From Phragmites australis (Eukaryota > Streptophyta > Magnoliopsida > Poales > Poaceae): DNA of 64,000 nt. Shown one piece after another: positions 39,411 through 52,437 of the stretch. Position 1 is the stretch's first letter. Each line of letters starts with the position of its first letter. The stretch is taken from the NCBI RefSeq assembly GCF_958298935.1, contig NC_084938.1:22239501-22303500 (forward strand), written 5' to 3'. A model generated the notes under the pieces. It saw only the letters and a list, made by a program, of their open reading frames with translations. It made no database searches and was not told where the DNA came from. A program made the translations under genes and the position numbers.

Positions 39411-40191
39411 TTGAAACAATAGGAATATAATGTTTGTGCATTTGCATGTTCTAGTAATCATACAATATTTCAATTCAAAAAAAAATTCATCTAAATTTAT
39501 GGTTGAATTATGTTGCATATGGTTCTATCTCATATCTCATCTCTAAAGATCATAGGTTATCACAATATCTCGCTTCCTAGCTCAATTGCAAGAAGTTCTG
39601 AGTTTTCTGGTTCCAGCGGTTCAACCGCCAGAAGCACGGTCTGACCGTCAAATCTATACAGAGAGTTTTTCAGCCTCTGGATTAGCGGTCTGACCGCCCC
39701 TAGTCGCGGTTTGACCGCCAGCGCCTGATATGGCCGAATCATTTTCTCTCTTTATCTTCTCCTCCGGTCCCCATCTCACCAAATCGACTTTTTGCTTTCT
39801 CTCCCTCATGAACACACGCTCTCGGTGCCAACTCAAGAAAAACTCAAATCCTTCATCCCTGGTTGATCTGAGACCATCCTCGGTCCAACCACGGACTTGT
39901 CCGGCATGTCTTCTCGGTATTTCCTTGATTCCTTACCTTTTTACCATGGATTTCAAAGCTTTTGAAGCTTAAGGTTTGAAGAGCATGATCTATCATATGA
40001 TGCATGGATTTGAGATGAAACTTGTTGGAATAAGTTTCTAGCATCTATATTAAGTTATTCTCAAATTTTGATCAGTTGGAACTTTATTTTTCATCAAAAT
40101 CCACTATATGGATCTGTCTACGCGTTCGCAGTTAGACTGCGGTCTGTGCCGGTCTGATCACCAGCAGTGGTAGAATCTGTTTCATCATTCA

Positions 40192-41620
40192 TTGTTACTT
40201 TTTTTTATCAAAGTCCTTATGATATCTCTTATGATCAGTGGAAATGGAAGTGGCCTTGGGAGGAGGTTGAAAAAGATTGTGGCCAGTCGGAGTAAGGCTA
40301 AGAAAAGATTGGCAAAATCGGATTCCGAGGATGATCGTCGGGACTCCGATTGGATGCCTTCTCAGGGTATTGGTGAGGAAACCTCGTGTTTTGTTGGTAA
40401 TGTTGATCATGACATGGAAGATGTTAGTGATGAGGATCTTGAAATTAATCATCAAGTTTGTGTTGGGTATAAAAAAACTTGGACTTCACCTGAATATACT
40501 AGAGCTAGAAACACTTATCAATATGTTCTAGATAATGATGCTACTCAACCATATTTTTACACTATGGTTCAACAAGATGTTTTCAATGGTCATCTTCTAA
40601 ATAAGAAAATCTATGAACAAAAGTAGATTGATTGGGCATATGTGAGAAGTCAGCCTAGTATGGATGGTTTAGCTAATATCTTTCAAGAGCTAGGTCTTCA
40701 TGAGTTTGTGAGCTTAAAATATGATTGGAATGCAACTATCATCAAGCAATTCTATGCAACAGCTGAGATTTCTCATGAGTCTTAGAAAATTGAGTGGATG
40801 ACACGGTCCAGAAAATTTGAAGCTTCCTTCAGGGCTTTGGAGCACTTTTTATGAGCCTTTAGAAGTTGTCTCTAAAGTCACCCTTGGATAGTGACTGGGT
40901 TAAAAGTGCTACCTGCAACTATCAATAAAATAGTGAGAGCTACTTTTGCTCCAAAAAGTGAAAATAGTGATGCTATTCGGCATCATTATTAGAATATCAT
41001 CAATCATGTCATGAACAAGAGGAAAATTGATGTGATCAAGTATATATTGAGGGCTATTGATGATATCACAGTGAGCATAACTCTAAATCTCTACTTTGCT
41101 CCATATACCATGTATCTCATTCTTTTGAAGTCAAATTTTCGCCAAACATCTTGTGATATAAACATATGCGATACAAGCCTTCCAAAGTGAATCCCCACAT
41201 TCTTCATAGAGGTCAAGGGAGTCAGGATTTTCTTACAGCTCAGGGAGGTCAGGATGAGGAACCTCAGCATTATGTTCATCCTTAGGCTCAGACAGCTCCA
41301 GAGCCAGTTTCTCCTCAGTGGACACCTCTAGCTGCTTTCTTTGATCCATATATGGCATCTATTCAGCAGGGTTTTCAGCAGAGCTTGAATACTTTTCAGG
41401 ATAACTTTGAGCAGACTTACTATCAGCCTACTCAATAGGCCATAGCTCTTGCTCGTGAAGACATTGTAGCTTTGTATGCTCAGAACCAAGAATTGAATGA
41501 AATGTTTAATACTTTGTCTCTTGGACAGTAAAGTCTTCAGTAACAGTTCAACACTTTCTCTGATCACTTCTACAGTATCTATCCGAGGCCTCCTCCACCT
41601 CCTTCTCATGATGATTAGAT
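40192..41620 (+). pseudogene. Extra ORF behind pol in copia-C
   Basis: After about 800 bp of non-coding DNA a second long frame starts. It opens with a basic-acidic segment (RRLKKIVASRSKAKKRLAK, then SDSEDDRRDSDW). It continues with IDWAYVRSQPSMDGLANIF, YATAEISHES and a WMTRSRKFEASFRAL motif, and ends in a Gln-rich tail (PYMASIQQGFQQSLNTFQ). Several stops and shifts break it. The WMT...RKF signature recalls the putative plant transposon protein family found in plant LTR elements (from memory). It occupies the place where some Sireviruses carry an env-like ORF. Its function is unknown. Confidence 0.5.
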
Positions 41621-41659
41621 CTTTTTGATACTTGATGTCAAAGGGAGAGAAGTTGGAAG

Positions 41660-41690
41660 AAGCGAGAGAGAGAGAGAGAGAGCGAGAGAT
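41660..41690 (+). repeat. (GA)n microsatellite
   Basis: About 25 bp of near-perfect GA repeat, inside copia-C downstream of the extra ORF. Confidence 0.9.
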
Positions 41691-42239
41691 AATCTATCAG
41701 AATCTATCTTTTCATCTTTTCTATGCATAAGACTCTATCCTGCATATAATGTGATGAACTATGTTGCATCTTTATTTTTTTTGTTGCATGAGAACTATGT
41801 GATGAACTATATTTAAGTATTGTAATATGATGAATTATGTTTATTTGCTTATCTCCATATTTTTCTTTATCTATATGTTCTAACCTTATTGGATATATTG
41901 AGGAAAATGTTTTGAATGATATATTCGTATTGAAAATCTCATTGATTATATCCTTTTCCTCGAATCCAAGAAATCAAGGTAAGCTCTGCTACATTTTTTA
42001 TTAAAATTTAAAACTTGTGTCATGTATCTTCTCTTTAATTTTGGGCACATATGTAGGGAAAGCTTACCTTAACATGAGTTTTTAATAGCATTTATATCCT
42101 TCAATTTCATATTCTTGAAATTCTTCCTATGAAAACTCACCACCGAGTCTTTTTTATTTCATGTGCTAAAAGTGGGCTCAAAACATAATTCACATCACTT
42201 ATTACTATTATTGTCATCAATTACCAAAAATGAGGAGAT

Positions 42240-43852
42240 TGAAGCATCTAGGCCCCTATTTCGTGTTTTAGTAATTAATGACAATAAGAAATTTATGGAC
42301 TAATATGTTTATTTAAGTTATGAAAAAATTAGTCACAAAGGTGTTGCGAAGCTAGAAGAAGCATGTGTGAAAAATATGAAAATGACTAGCTCAAGGCAAA
42401 GGTATAATTGTAGGGTATTATCTTTTGCCGGTCAAAGGAAATTAGAGAAGAAAATTAACCAGATTGATAGGATAAGTGTTGTACTATTAAGAGTCGTTGA
42501 TGTGCGATTACTTGAGATATCTAAAGTGCAAAAATTGCTCAAACTTGTATTTCATATAGAGTTGGAAATTTAGTTTGAGAGAACCCAAAGAAAGATGACC
42601 TTTTAGTGTTTCTGCGTTATGACGGTCTGACCATCGTAATGATCGGTCTGACCGCTCTATAGAAAAGGCTGTTCTGTTCAAGTTTCAAGTGTCGCGGTTT
42701 GACCGAAGGACCTTGCCAGTCTGACCGCTATATAACCATATTTGAGATGTGTTCGGATCTCAGTCCCGGTCTGACCATGGTGCGGTCCGATATGACTGCC
42801 AAGGAACAGATGGGTTTAGACCCTCTACTTTGGCTAGCGGTCTGACCGCTGGGCACGGACGGTCTGACCGCTGGGCACGGACGGTCTGATCGCCTGGGAA
42901 CAGAGAGTTTTGACACTTTGTTCCTTGATCGCGGTCTGACCGAGATGGTTGGCCGTCTGACCGCCAGCCTGTGTCAGAAGTAATCATCACAACTTTATAG
43001 CCGTTGAACGACTAGCGGTCTGACCGTCAGTTGACCTGTGGTCTAACCACCAATGTCGTAGAAGTGTCAAATCAACACAAACAATCACATTTTAGAGTGT
43101 GGCCTATATATAGTCGCTTGGCTGGTTCAAGGAAAAGGTTAGCACTTCACTACAACTCATTTGAGCTCTTGCCTTCCTCCTCTCCCTCTCTTGGCTTAGT
43201 GGTTGCATTTTTGAGAGTGTGAGAGTATCTAGTGCATAACTTTGAAGAGTTTAAGCATTAGGGCACTAGTGATCCTTCAAGCAAGTGTCATCGACTTGTT
43301 ACTCTTGGACGTTGCCGCCTCCTAGACGGCTGGGAGGTTGTTACGCTGTTGAGCCCTTCAAAGAAGATTGTGAAGGAGCCACGACAATGATGGTGAGAGG
43401 CTTTAAGCACGCCTTGCCGAAGAAGCAAAGTGCTACTCTAGTGAAATCGAGGTATTGAGTAATTCTTTTTCTATTTCAGCTTAAGATCAAGTTGCTTGGT
43501 ATGAACCCTTTCTCGTGTGAGAATTGGATACTTGATAGAGAAAAAGTTAGAAGCTTGAACTCACCTTAACGTGGATTAGGGGTGATCGGCAAATCACTGA
43601 TACCATGAGATAAATTTTGTGTGTCATCCTTTGAGCTATTTACTATCATGTAATTTACTTTACGCAATTTATCTTCCTAGAATATAAATTGTTGCATGTC
43701 ACCTTATGATTGCAAACCTTGACATAACTCTTAGTTATTTTCATATTGCTCTAGTGATCTTTAGTTTGTTTTCACAAGTTTGGTTGATCGCTTAGCAATT
43801 AGTTTTAAAACTGTCTATTCAGCCCCCTCTAGTCGGTATCCTAGATCTTATA
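42240..43852 (+). repeat. 3' LTR of copia-C
   Basis: Starts TGAAGCATCTAG after the polypurine stretch AAAAATGAGGAGAT and ends GATCTTATA (terminal CA mutated to TA). It carries the same palindrome cluster (42620-43060) as the 5' LTR, with extra copies of GGTCTGACCGC. Confidence 0.85.
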
Positions 43853-43857
43853 ACATC

Positions 43858-45085
43858 TCCATTTTGTGAAGGTTTTCAAGACATCTCCATTTTGTGGAGG
43901 TTTTCAGGTGTTGTGCGCTATTTGACCAAAGGTGTGACTCAAGTTTTACTGCATACTGTTTGAACAGAGATATGACTTAAGTTTTACTATCTACTGTTGT
44001 TACCGAATAGTTATCTGTTGTAGAGGCCCCTGACAGCTAGGCTAACTACTTTTAGAGTACGCTGTCCCTTCTGTCTTGAAAATTTAACAAGCTAAGTAAG
44101 TTATTGCTAGGTGGTTATGGGCGTACCTTTGCAAAATAAGGCCTCCCCTGCAGGGTTGCAGGACCGAAAGCCCTCGTAGCTTCTAGGCGGGGAAAGGGTT
44201 GGTCTCTCCGAGCCGTGTTGTCCGCTGAAGGGTCTTGGCCTCACGGACCTTTTGGACACCTAGGGCCCTCCTGTTGGAGCCCTTGTCCTTTGTCGTGACC
44301 AACTCATCTAGTATCGATCCCAACGTGGGAGGCACTCCAGAGGGCCTACTGCTCCTGTGGTTCAGGCGGGACCCCTACACCAAGGGTCTGCCAAACTCCG
44401 TTCTGACTAGGGTTGTTGGTGCAACTCAATTCTCATTGTTGGGCATTGTACCGTTGGTGGCGGAGTAGGAGGAGGTAGAGCAGACCAAGGGGGGCTCGGT
44501 AAGATCCGGAGGCCTACCTGGTGACCCGTTCTGGTTTTACGACCCCTGGCCTGCGTATCGCTAGCTCTTTCCCCTACCAGGCGTCCCGCCTTCCTCTTGA
44601 CTTGTGGTCTCTCCAGAGCCCCCTTCCATAAAGGGAGGTAGAGGAGGCTGCCTAATAGCCAGATTCTTAGAAGACGCAAGCTCGATAAAGGTATCCTAGG
44701 GGCCGTCACAAGAGACGTCGCGAGGGTGGGCTCATGCATGAGTGTCCCTGGGCTCCAGCGCCAAGAACCACTGAAGGGCGGCATGCACAGTCACAGCCTC
44801 GATCATAACCCCTTGGTGTGCTGCAAGGTCCTCGCTACGCTATTGTTGGAAGGCCTCCGCGCCGGCTGGATTCTCAGCGCTAGCCCGTGCTAGGGCCACT
44901 GCCGAGTCGGTGGTGGCTGGAGGGTCACTATTCCATCTGGTACACGGTTGTGGTGGTCGTGTGGACCCTCACATAGGTGTGGCCGGGGAGTCGGCCACCT
45001 GTGCTACGGCCTTGGTGGTCTTCTTTTTGGGTAGCATCCTACCTCTATTTGTACTTCTATGTTTGAGTCCCCACAGACAACGCTC
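43858..45085 (-). pseudogene. Gypsy gag-like remnant and 5' non-coding region
   Basis: Inside the right LTR the minus strand begins a frame MLPKKKTTKAVAQVADSP at about 45035. It is broken by stops but keeps coding style to about 44410 (ALQWFLALEP and neighbours). I recognise no zinc knuckle or pol domain. The outer part, 43858-43910, continues the short array cut by copia-C. Confidence 0.5.
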
Positions 45086-45933
45086 TGTTGTTGCAAGAAA
45101 ATATCTTTCACGAACAAGTGCGACGAGAGCCTCCTCTAGAGGGACGACTCAAGCTTGGAGAGGTGGAGAGGAAAGAACACCGATGTGTTTTTATCACCAA
45201 GAGATTGGCCTTTGGCCTGATGGTTATGGATTTGTATTTATAGTGTTATTCAGGGTGTAAATATACAAATATACCTTTACAGAGATAGCGATGCGAGTTA
45301 CCGCCATGCTACAGGGACTTGAGGCTAGTCGAATTACACAACTTAGTCTCAGGCAAAATACATCTACCCATAACTAGCAGATATTATCTACTATGGTAAA
45401 TACAATGATGTAGATGATCCAGATGGTGCGATACTCGATTGGTCGTCAATTGTGGTACGACGCCGTACTGTCCCAAATGTCAGGATGACCTTCACTTGTA
45501 TTGGGATGCCAGGATAGCCACCACTTTCGGCATTAAATACTGATCACTTTCTTGCAAGTGGAGGACAGCTCAAGGGCCCCTTCTAACTGATATTTCTTCA
45601 AGGCTTGATGTCCCACTTCTCAAGCTTCGGAGAACTTGCCTAGGCTTTGGTGGAAGACCGAGACTACAAGAGGCTGAGGGCTATGGAGAGCTCTGAAAAC
45701 CCGAAAGACTTTTGAGGATCTGAGATTCACAAACATAATTTGACAGGACTAATGACACTAAGAGTCCTTAAAGGTGGTCCCAGCAATTCTTTGCGGAGAC
45801 TATCAAGTTCTCCTATCTCAAAAGCAGTGATCGAAGATGTTCACGATCTTCAAAAGCTGCACTTCTAGCCGAGGATTCAGAGCCCAAAGGCTCCGGAACC
45901 GCTCTTGATAGCGACCCTATATTAATGTCTGCA
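45086..45933 (-). repeat. 5' LTR of the gypsy element, adjacent to the BRX-like gene
   Basis: Aligns with 28599-29688, lacking the 244 bp duplication. On the plus strand it starts TGTTGTTGCAAG and ends GTCTGCA. The minus-strand TATAAATAC near 45236-45244 would direct transcription away from the BRX-like gene. Confidence 0.75.
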
Positions 45934-46130
45934 CGCTAGGTATTTTTCCCTCCCAACCGGCGTCTGTGAACAGTAGGCGCACCTAAACCCCGGGAAAAGA
46001 GTAAAATAGCCCCAGCGCGGCGCCACCGGCGACTCTGGCTTTTAACACCGAATCCTAATCCACCATTAACGCCCTCCGCTCGAGCTCGATTCCTATCGCA
46101 GCGAAGCACGCGCGAGTTCCCCGTTCCGTC

Positions 46131-46137
46131 TATAAAC
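46131..46137 (+). promoter_or_regulatory. TATA box of the BRX-like gene
   Basis: TATAAAC in a GC-rich context, 64 bp before the ATG. Transcription would start near 46162, giving a leader of about 40 nt. Only about 200 bp separate it from the gypsy LTR. Confidence 0.55.
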
Positions 46138-46200
46138 CCGCGCCTCCCATCCTCTCCCTGCCCCCTCTCATCGCGGGATCCGAGGGAGCGCGAGGCGTCG

Positions 46201-49200
46201 ATGCTCACGTGCATCGCGTGCTCCAAGCAGCTCCCCGGCGGCGCGCCGCCGCCGCGCGAGCCGCCGGAGGACGACGACGACAACGCCATCGCCGGAGGCG
46301 GGGGTGACTCGGTGACGACGCCCAGCACGAGGCAGGCCATCAAGGCACTTACCGCCCAGGTGGGTTGCTGTGCTTGGGCTTAGAGTTCTTGAAATGCTCC
46401 CCTTGGGGTGACGAAATCGTGGGGTTGTTCTCCGTGCCTTTATGATATCTCGATCACAAAGCAGACCATGGTTTCAACCGTTGTTGGTTGAGATTTAGTG
46501 TTGAATTTGCTGTTCTTTCCTGATCAAATGTACCTTTCCTTGGCCTGGGAGAAGCAGAAACTGGTACGAATTTGACATACTTTGGGGTTTTGAGGTATTG
46601 GGATGGCTCGATGTCTCGAAAATCTCGAGGCTTGTTGAAATTGTTGGTAGAAAGTTTGCGGCGATGTGAAGTGTGAGTTGGGCAATACGATTGATGGGAG
46701 TTTCTCTTGGGTTTCAGATCAAGGACATGGCGCTGAAGGCGTCGGGCGCGTACCGGCACTGCAATCCGTGCGCTGGCTCGTCGGCGTCGCGGCGGCACCA
46801 CCCGTACCACCACAGCGGCCCGTATGCGGACTCCGAGGTGGCATCCGGGTTGGACCGCTTCCACTACGCCTACCGGCGCGCCGGCAGCCCCGCGGCCTCG
46901 ACCATGAGGCTGCCCAGCGGAGGCGCCATGTCCAGCGGCGACGTCACTCCGTCGGTGAGCGCGCGCACCGACTTCCTCGCCGGTGATGAGGAGGAGGAAG
47001 AGGAGACGGCGGCGGGGGGCAGCGAGGACGACAAGACGAAGGAATGGGTCGCTCAGGTGGAGCCTGGGGTGTTCATCACCTTCCTCTCTCTGCCACAAGG
47101 CGGGAACAACCTGAAGCGCATCCGATTCAGGTGAGGTCTTGCGCTCATCCGTGCCAAAGTTTGCATCTTTGTAGAACTTGAGTTCTTTTTGGTTCAGATT
47201 TTCTTTCTTTTGATGTGGTGGATTCACATTTTCCATTGCCCAGGCAACGAAAACATAATTTTACAGTTCAGATTTTCTTCTTTTGATGTGAAGGATTCGA
47301 AAACATAATTTTTATGTGCGGTACTTTGATTTTAGTAAAATTGTACAATTTATTTGCTTTATTTTCTTTATTGCTATTTGATTTGCTTGAATTCTAGGAT
47401 ATTTCATGAGAAAGGTTCTTGCGAGTTTTGAGGGGGCAAAATGAAGAAGTTACAATTCCAGAAAAGCTGTAGCGGCTAAGCCCAGGAAAGTTTAAACCTT
47501 GGTCTCTTAAGAGAAATTTGGAGTTCCAGCAAACTTGTTTTGTTTGTTTGAGTTTTCCCGTTGTTGACTTGTTTCTTTTCCGCCTTTGCTTTGGAGGGAA
47601 GTATGGAATTCGAAGAAAAAAAAGGAGATTGTCCACTAAGGATAACATTGAGAAGAAAGGGATAAATGCGTGCCTATCTTTTAAAGAGTCAAAAGGAAAG
47701 TCTGGTCCATTATTGCCCCTTTCAAATGCGCAGAAGATAGATCACTTTGGGTACTCATGATTATTTGAATTAGAATTAGAAGGAATTTTTTGAGAAGTGC
47801 ACGATAGATTTCTAAATTTGGGGGAGCCGTGTGAGAATCTCAACATCTGCAACTTCTGTGCATGAGCTGCAGGCCTTCTGCAATTCCAAGAGATTTCTCT
47901 TCCGATATAAGTTATTTTTGTATATTTCTTATTTCATAGAAAAATTACTTGGCTTTGTCACCAAGAAAAGAGACGTTAAGATGTTTTGCCATTAGTTTAG
48001 CATTTAATCAACCGTTTGAAGTGTGTCTGTACAGTGTGGCATTGAACGGATGGGATGAAGGCACATGATTTTTTTATGTGGATCTCTCATTTCTCAAAGC
48101 ATCATGTGTTGATTCCGACCAAATTTCCATTCTTCAAACGGTACGCTGCCGTTTGAACTGCTTGGGGCTACGGGCATGATTCCTACAAACAGCATATAGT
48201 AATCACTCACATGCTGCAGCAGGATGAAATCTGGATCTGTCTGCCTTTATGCTGTAGAGTTAATAGATTTATACTTCTAAACTATTTGTCAGAGGAGAGT
48301 TAGCAAATGTCATTCAGCATTGAGTTCAATTACAAAGAATAGCTCTGAAGCCTAGTTTATACATTACCGCTTTTCTGAATTGGTATCTCATTAATCTAAT
48401 TGGGCACCTCCAACCCCCAGCTTATCCGGGGAGCCAGACAACCTAGATCATTGGATTGGTTGCACTTTTTTTGCTATTTTATTTGAGTAGTGCTTCCTTT
48501 CTAGGTATAGATCTTATAAATGACTCTTACAAACGTGATATATACACTATAAAGGGGGGGGGGGAGATGCTAGTAAAATCTGTAACGATAAATTCTGAAT
48601 TTTTGGATTGATTAAGTAAAGTCATTTTTTTGAACGGAATGTATTATTAAGAATATTATGAGAGAAGCTCCTCAGTGCATGCTACTTTGATTGCCTGCCA
48701 CCAGTAATGACACGTGGAAAGATGGCGTAAATGAAAGATTGCTATGTTATCGGGGGAAGACAAACTGATTTTTTTAATGTGTCCACTTGTAGCTTATTTT
48801 CTTGATTCTAGATCTAGGCAAGAAGGTGCCTTTTAGAATTTGACTTGGGGCGCCATGGTTGCACACATTTCAAATTGCTTTGTTGTCTTAGATGCACTAA
48901 ACATCATTTCATACTTCGCAGACCTAATGTAACTCGTGCTGAGTGTGGCTTAGATATTCACAACTATTAATTGCGAGGTCCACACATCTACACAGCTAGC
49001 AGTGAAGCAGATGATGGGCTTTTTTGGGGGTTGGGGAGTTCTTTTCTAATCAAAAGACATTCTAGTCACCTACTAACCTTCTGTATAAATCACACCCTTT
49101 ATTCTCACTTCCACAACTATGCCCACATCAATGTAAAACCCCCACCATCGCAAGAGGCTTGCCAAGAATTGGTGCTTTGATTAACCACAGGATACCGCAG

Positions 49201-50998
49201 GAGCAACCACTTTTTGTCATATGTGAAGATTAGTTCAATAGAACTCAACCAATTATGTTCTAAATGAAACACCCATTTACCAAACGTCCATTGATGTTTT
49301 CTGCATAGTGGAACATTGATAGCGATTACCATTTTAGCTATTTGCCTACAGTAGGTTCTAATTCGTAGGCAATATTAAATGTTTGTCAGAAAGCTTAGAG
49401 AAGAATCCATGCCCAAGAGGCAGACCCTTTTGTACCTAGTTTCCAGTGCAAGCTCAATGTTAACCCCACTTTTCTGATATTGCCCTTGGAATGTGAAACT
49501 ACCTTTAGGCATGATCTATGCGGGATTTTCCCTATTGGCTATTGTAAGTGTGAGAGGTAGTCAGCTAATAAATTCAATTTGTTTCATACTTAATTAGTAG
49601 GAATGGATGGATATATGAGCATGCCAATATGGTTTGATCAAGAAAAAAATGTTACTGAAGGAAGCAAAATTTAATCATGATTTGTACCTTACTATGCTTG
49701 CTCCCTGCTTCTGATGATCATATAACCTTACCAGTATCTGCTGTGCTCCTTTGTGCATGAACTGATGCATAATAGCCGTGAGATGTTCAACAAATGGCTA
49801 GCACAAAGATGGTGGGCTGAAAATTACGAGAAAGTCATGGAGCTTTACAATGTTCAGAAGTTTAACCATCAAGCTGCTCCTCTCCCTAGCACTCCAAGGT
49901 CTGATGACGATGAGGTATGAGCCCCTTCGAATCACCTTTCAAGATGTTTTGATGATTTGAGACATGCCTTCTTATCTTGTCTACCCGGTGTGTCATTGTT
50001 TGCACCTCATACAGAGCACCAAAGAGGATAGCCCAACTACGCCTCGACTTAACAAGAAGCATCTATCAAGTACTTTCCACAGACCACTAATGGGTAGTGG
50101 AGCGATAGGATATTTATCATCAGATTCTCTTGAGCACCAACCCAATCACCTTGGCAATGGTTACCGCCATCACCGCTACCTTGGACACCAGTGTTATGAT
50201 TCAGTTGGAATGGCATCAACACCTAAGTTGTCAAGCATTAGTGGGGCAAAGACAGAAACTTCATCAATGGATGCGTCAATGAGGACAAGCTCATCCCCTG
50301 AAGAGATGGATCAATCTGGTGAACTCTCGGCCTCTGTTAGCAACGCTAGTGACACAGAAAGGGAATGGGTAGAAGAGGATGAGCCTGGTGTGTATATTAC
50401 TATTCGGGCTTTGCCTGGTGGCATCAGAGAACTCAGGCGCGTCAGATTCAGGTTTGCTGTGTTCTACTTATGATTGTGGTTTGTAGATAGGATTGTCTTA
50501 CTGGGTTTGTGAATAGGATTATTATGTGGGTGCAATTGTTCTATGCTCATTTAGGGCCCCGACTTTGCAAAGATGTCACTACTCAATTAACCAACTAATT
50601 TGGTACTTTAACAGGCTTCCATCAAAATATTGGGTGGAAAGTCAACCTTAGTATCCCAGTAGTAATCTAGGCCTGATAGATAGCAGCCTGGATCACTTGA
50701 AATTTCATAGAAGCGAGATTTTGGTATATCTTATTTATCGAGTCCACTGTTCTAGCTAAATATCACAAGAGTGAAATGTTAATGCTTACGTGTCACAAAT
50801 GTGAAATGTTCTTCGTTTTTTTGAGAGAAAGTAAGTGTTGGTTGATTATAAATCAAGAATCTCTGTCCTTTTTCTTGCTGTGGTAAAAAAATTACTCTTT
50901 ATGGTTGTTCTTCATGCAGCCGAGAGAGATTCAGTGAGATGCATGCCAGGTTATGGTGGGAAGAGAACCGGGCGAGGATACATGATCAGTATCTCTGA
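46201..50998 (+). CDS. BRXL: BREVIS RADIX-like protein, five exons, 408 residues
   Basis: Plant-specific membrane-associated regulator family that, in Arabidopsis, controls auxin efflux and vascular or root growth. Exons are 46201-46359, 46718-47130, 49776-49914, 50015-50451 and 50920-50998. All introns are GT-AG, the phases agree, and the joined length is 1227 bp. The N-terminus MLTCIACSKQL is the family's cysteine motif, thought to be lipid-modified. KALTAQIKDMALKASGAYRHC is a second conserved block (about residues 48-68). BRX domain 1 spans about 162-220 (EWVAQVEPGVFITFL through MFNKWLAQRWWAENY, split across exons 2 and 3). BRX domain 2 spans about 354-408 (EWVEEDEPGVYITIRALPG through HARLWWEENRARIHDQYL). 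Both domains are complete and nothing is broken. Intron 2 is long (2645 bp). Which BRX-like number it corresponds to in rice is not settled here. Confidence 0.93.
47131..49775 (+). other. Long second intron of the BRX-like gene
   Basis: GT...AG intron of 2645 bp, AT-rich, with a G homopolymer near 48555. No internal gene or clear transposon was recognised. Short open frames in it look random. Confidence 0.75.
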
Positions 50999-52437
50999 TA
51001 GAAGACATTCAATTGTATTCGTTACCAACTGCTACTTCCAACATCAATCTCAGATGGAAGCAATTTGTGTACATTGGGCACTAACATCGTGTCGTCAGGT
51101 TTGCTCTGTGCCTGCTCAACAATGACCACAGCAGCGAGGACTGCTTTCATCACATGTTTTTCTTCTCTGCGTTGTCATAAGTTTGTATAGGCGGTTTGTG
51201 CAAGAAAACTTCGAGGAATTGCACTTTTTATCAGCCAGTGTTTGCTGTTTAGGAAAAGTAAAAGGTGTTCATACCATCAACCGATGTTGCAGATTCTTTC
51301 CTTTTCTTTTTGAAGAAGAAGACGTTCATATTGGGTTTTGGCATGTTTAGTGTCTGTTTTTACGGTACAAGTGAACGGTGTAAGAGCTACCCGCGAAGTG
51401 TTACATATTCCAATTTCCTTCATGATTTGCTTTATGCTCATAAGCTGTCATAATCTTACAGACTAACACCGGCGCAAAACTGATGGCTTTACATTCAAAT
51501 TATGTTGGCCTAGATGTGAAAATGCCAGTCCCAACTCCCGATATCATGGTTAGTACAAATTATTGTCGCGTAAAGTCGTTGTCGTGCGTCAAGTTTTGTG
51601 AGGGGTGCGTGGGGGAGGGGGGGCGTTGCCATTTTTTGCCATTTGAACTATCAGTTCCGAGTATTGTCAGCACACTAACAGAAAACCAGGAATAAGTAAT
51701 TCAACTTTGTAAGGGAAACAATCTACAAATGTCGAAGATTCAAGTGCGCTATGATGAATTGCGAACTACAGGCAAACTAGTATGCCAGAAGCTGATGCTA
51801 AGCATTTTCAAATCGTGTGCTGCCTGCCTACCTTGCTTTCACAGGAGAAATGCTGTACCAGAATTGGAAAGACTGATGAAACCAGAAACCAGTTTGCTCG
51901 TCCCAATCAAGGGCTGTAGGCGAATCACTTTTGGGCGGAATAATAATAATTCAGACCTGATATTCTCATCTTTTTGTCAGTGTGTCATCGCCAGGAAACA
52001 AAAATTCTGACGATATGTCTTAATTCACTGTTCCGAGGCATGATGTGGACGAACTTATGTTCCATGTTCCAGAGTAGCATCTTTCAATGTCAGCAAGTAG
52101 TATTATTTTCTCAATATAAATTCACAAACCAGAGGCCATGTATGAAGATAGTTCCAAAATTCTACTGAACTAGCCCTTTCGAAAACATTCGACCGGACAA
52201 CGAATGACTGAAACAACACAAAATGGAACGCTGAATCAGGATAAAAATCTTACAGAAGAATTCAGAATTCTAGTCAAGAAAATAAGCTGCTAACAAGGAC
52301 CAATCCAACTACAATAACATAACAATAGCTATTACTCCTTGTTTTTAAGTGCAACTCTCCAACAAGAACATGCTAACCCGGTCTGATTTACATTTTACAC
52401 GCGCGTCTCCATGCTGAAAATCCTTTTTTCTCCTCGC
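50999..52437. other. BRX-like 3' region and intergenic DNA
   Basis: The 3' UTR of the BRX-like gene lies at the left, with an end that is not visible. The remainder up to the DUF716 pseudogene is AT-rich. Short open frames (51265-51453, 51483-51695, 51729-52010) show no known domain and no splice context. Confidence 0.5.

Larger units (their letters stand above)
32671..43852 (+). mobile_element. 11.2 kb copia element (copia-C) nested in the gypsy element
   Basis: Plus-strand element with LTRs at 32671-34238 and 42240-43852, a perfect 5 bp target duplication ACATC (32666-32670 and 43853-43857), a primer site, gag, pol, an extra large ORF and a polypurine tract. Length, long LTRs and palindrome-rich LTRs suggest the Sirevirus lineage. 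All frames carry stops or frameshifts. By eye the LTRs are roughly 90% alike over their first 350 bp, closer to each other than the two host gypsy LTRs are. That agrees with the nesting order. Confidence 0.9.
28599..45933 (-). mobile_element. Non-autonomous gypsy element (Tat-like), split by a nested copia
   Basis: Two direct LTRs (28599-29688 and 45086-45933) bound the element. The LTR TATA box (TATAAATAC) and the primer-site region both point to the minus strand. Next to the right LTR the minus strand reads GTCTGTGGGGACTC, like the conserved post-primer sequence of grass Tat-lineage elements. It is followed by a broken gag-like frame starting MLPKKKTTKAV. No protease, RT or integrase is visible. 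The middle consists of tandem arrays, and a copia element sits at 32671-43852. Without it, the element is about 6.2 kb. The flanking 5-mers do not match, so no target duplication is evident. Confidence 0.75.

Noticed and set aside
46454..47236. 260-codon minus-strand frame opposite the BRX-like gene
   Set aside because: It is the antisense of exon 2 and its flanks. The plus-strand exons encode a clear BRX protein with correct splice sites.
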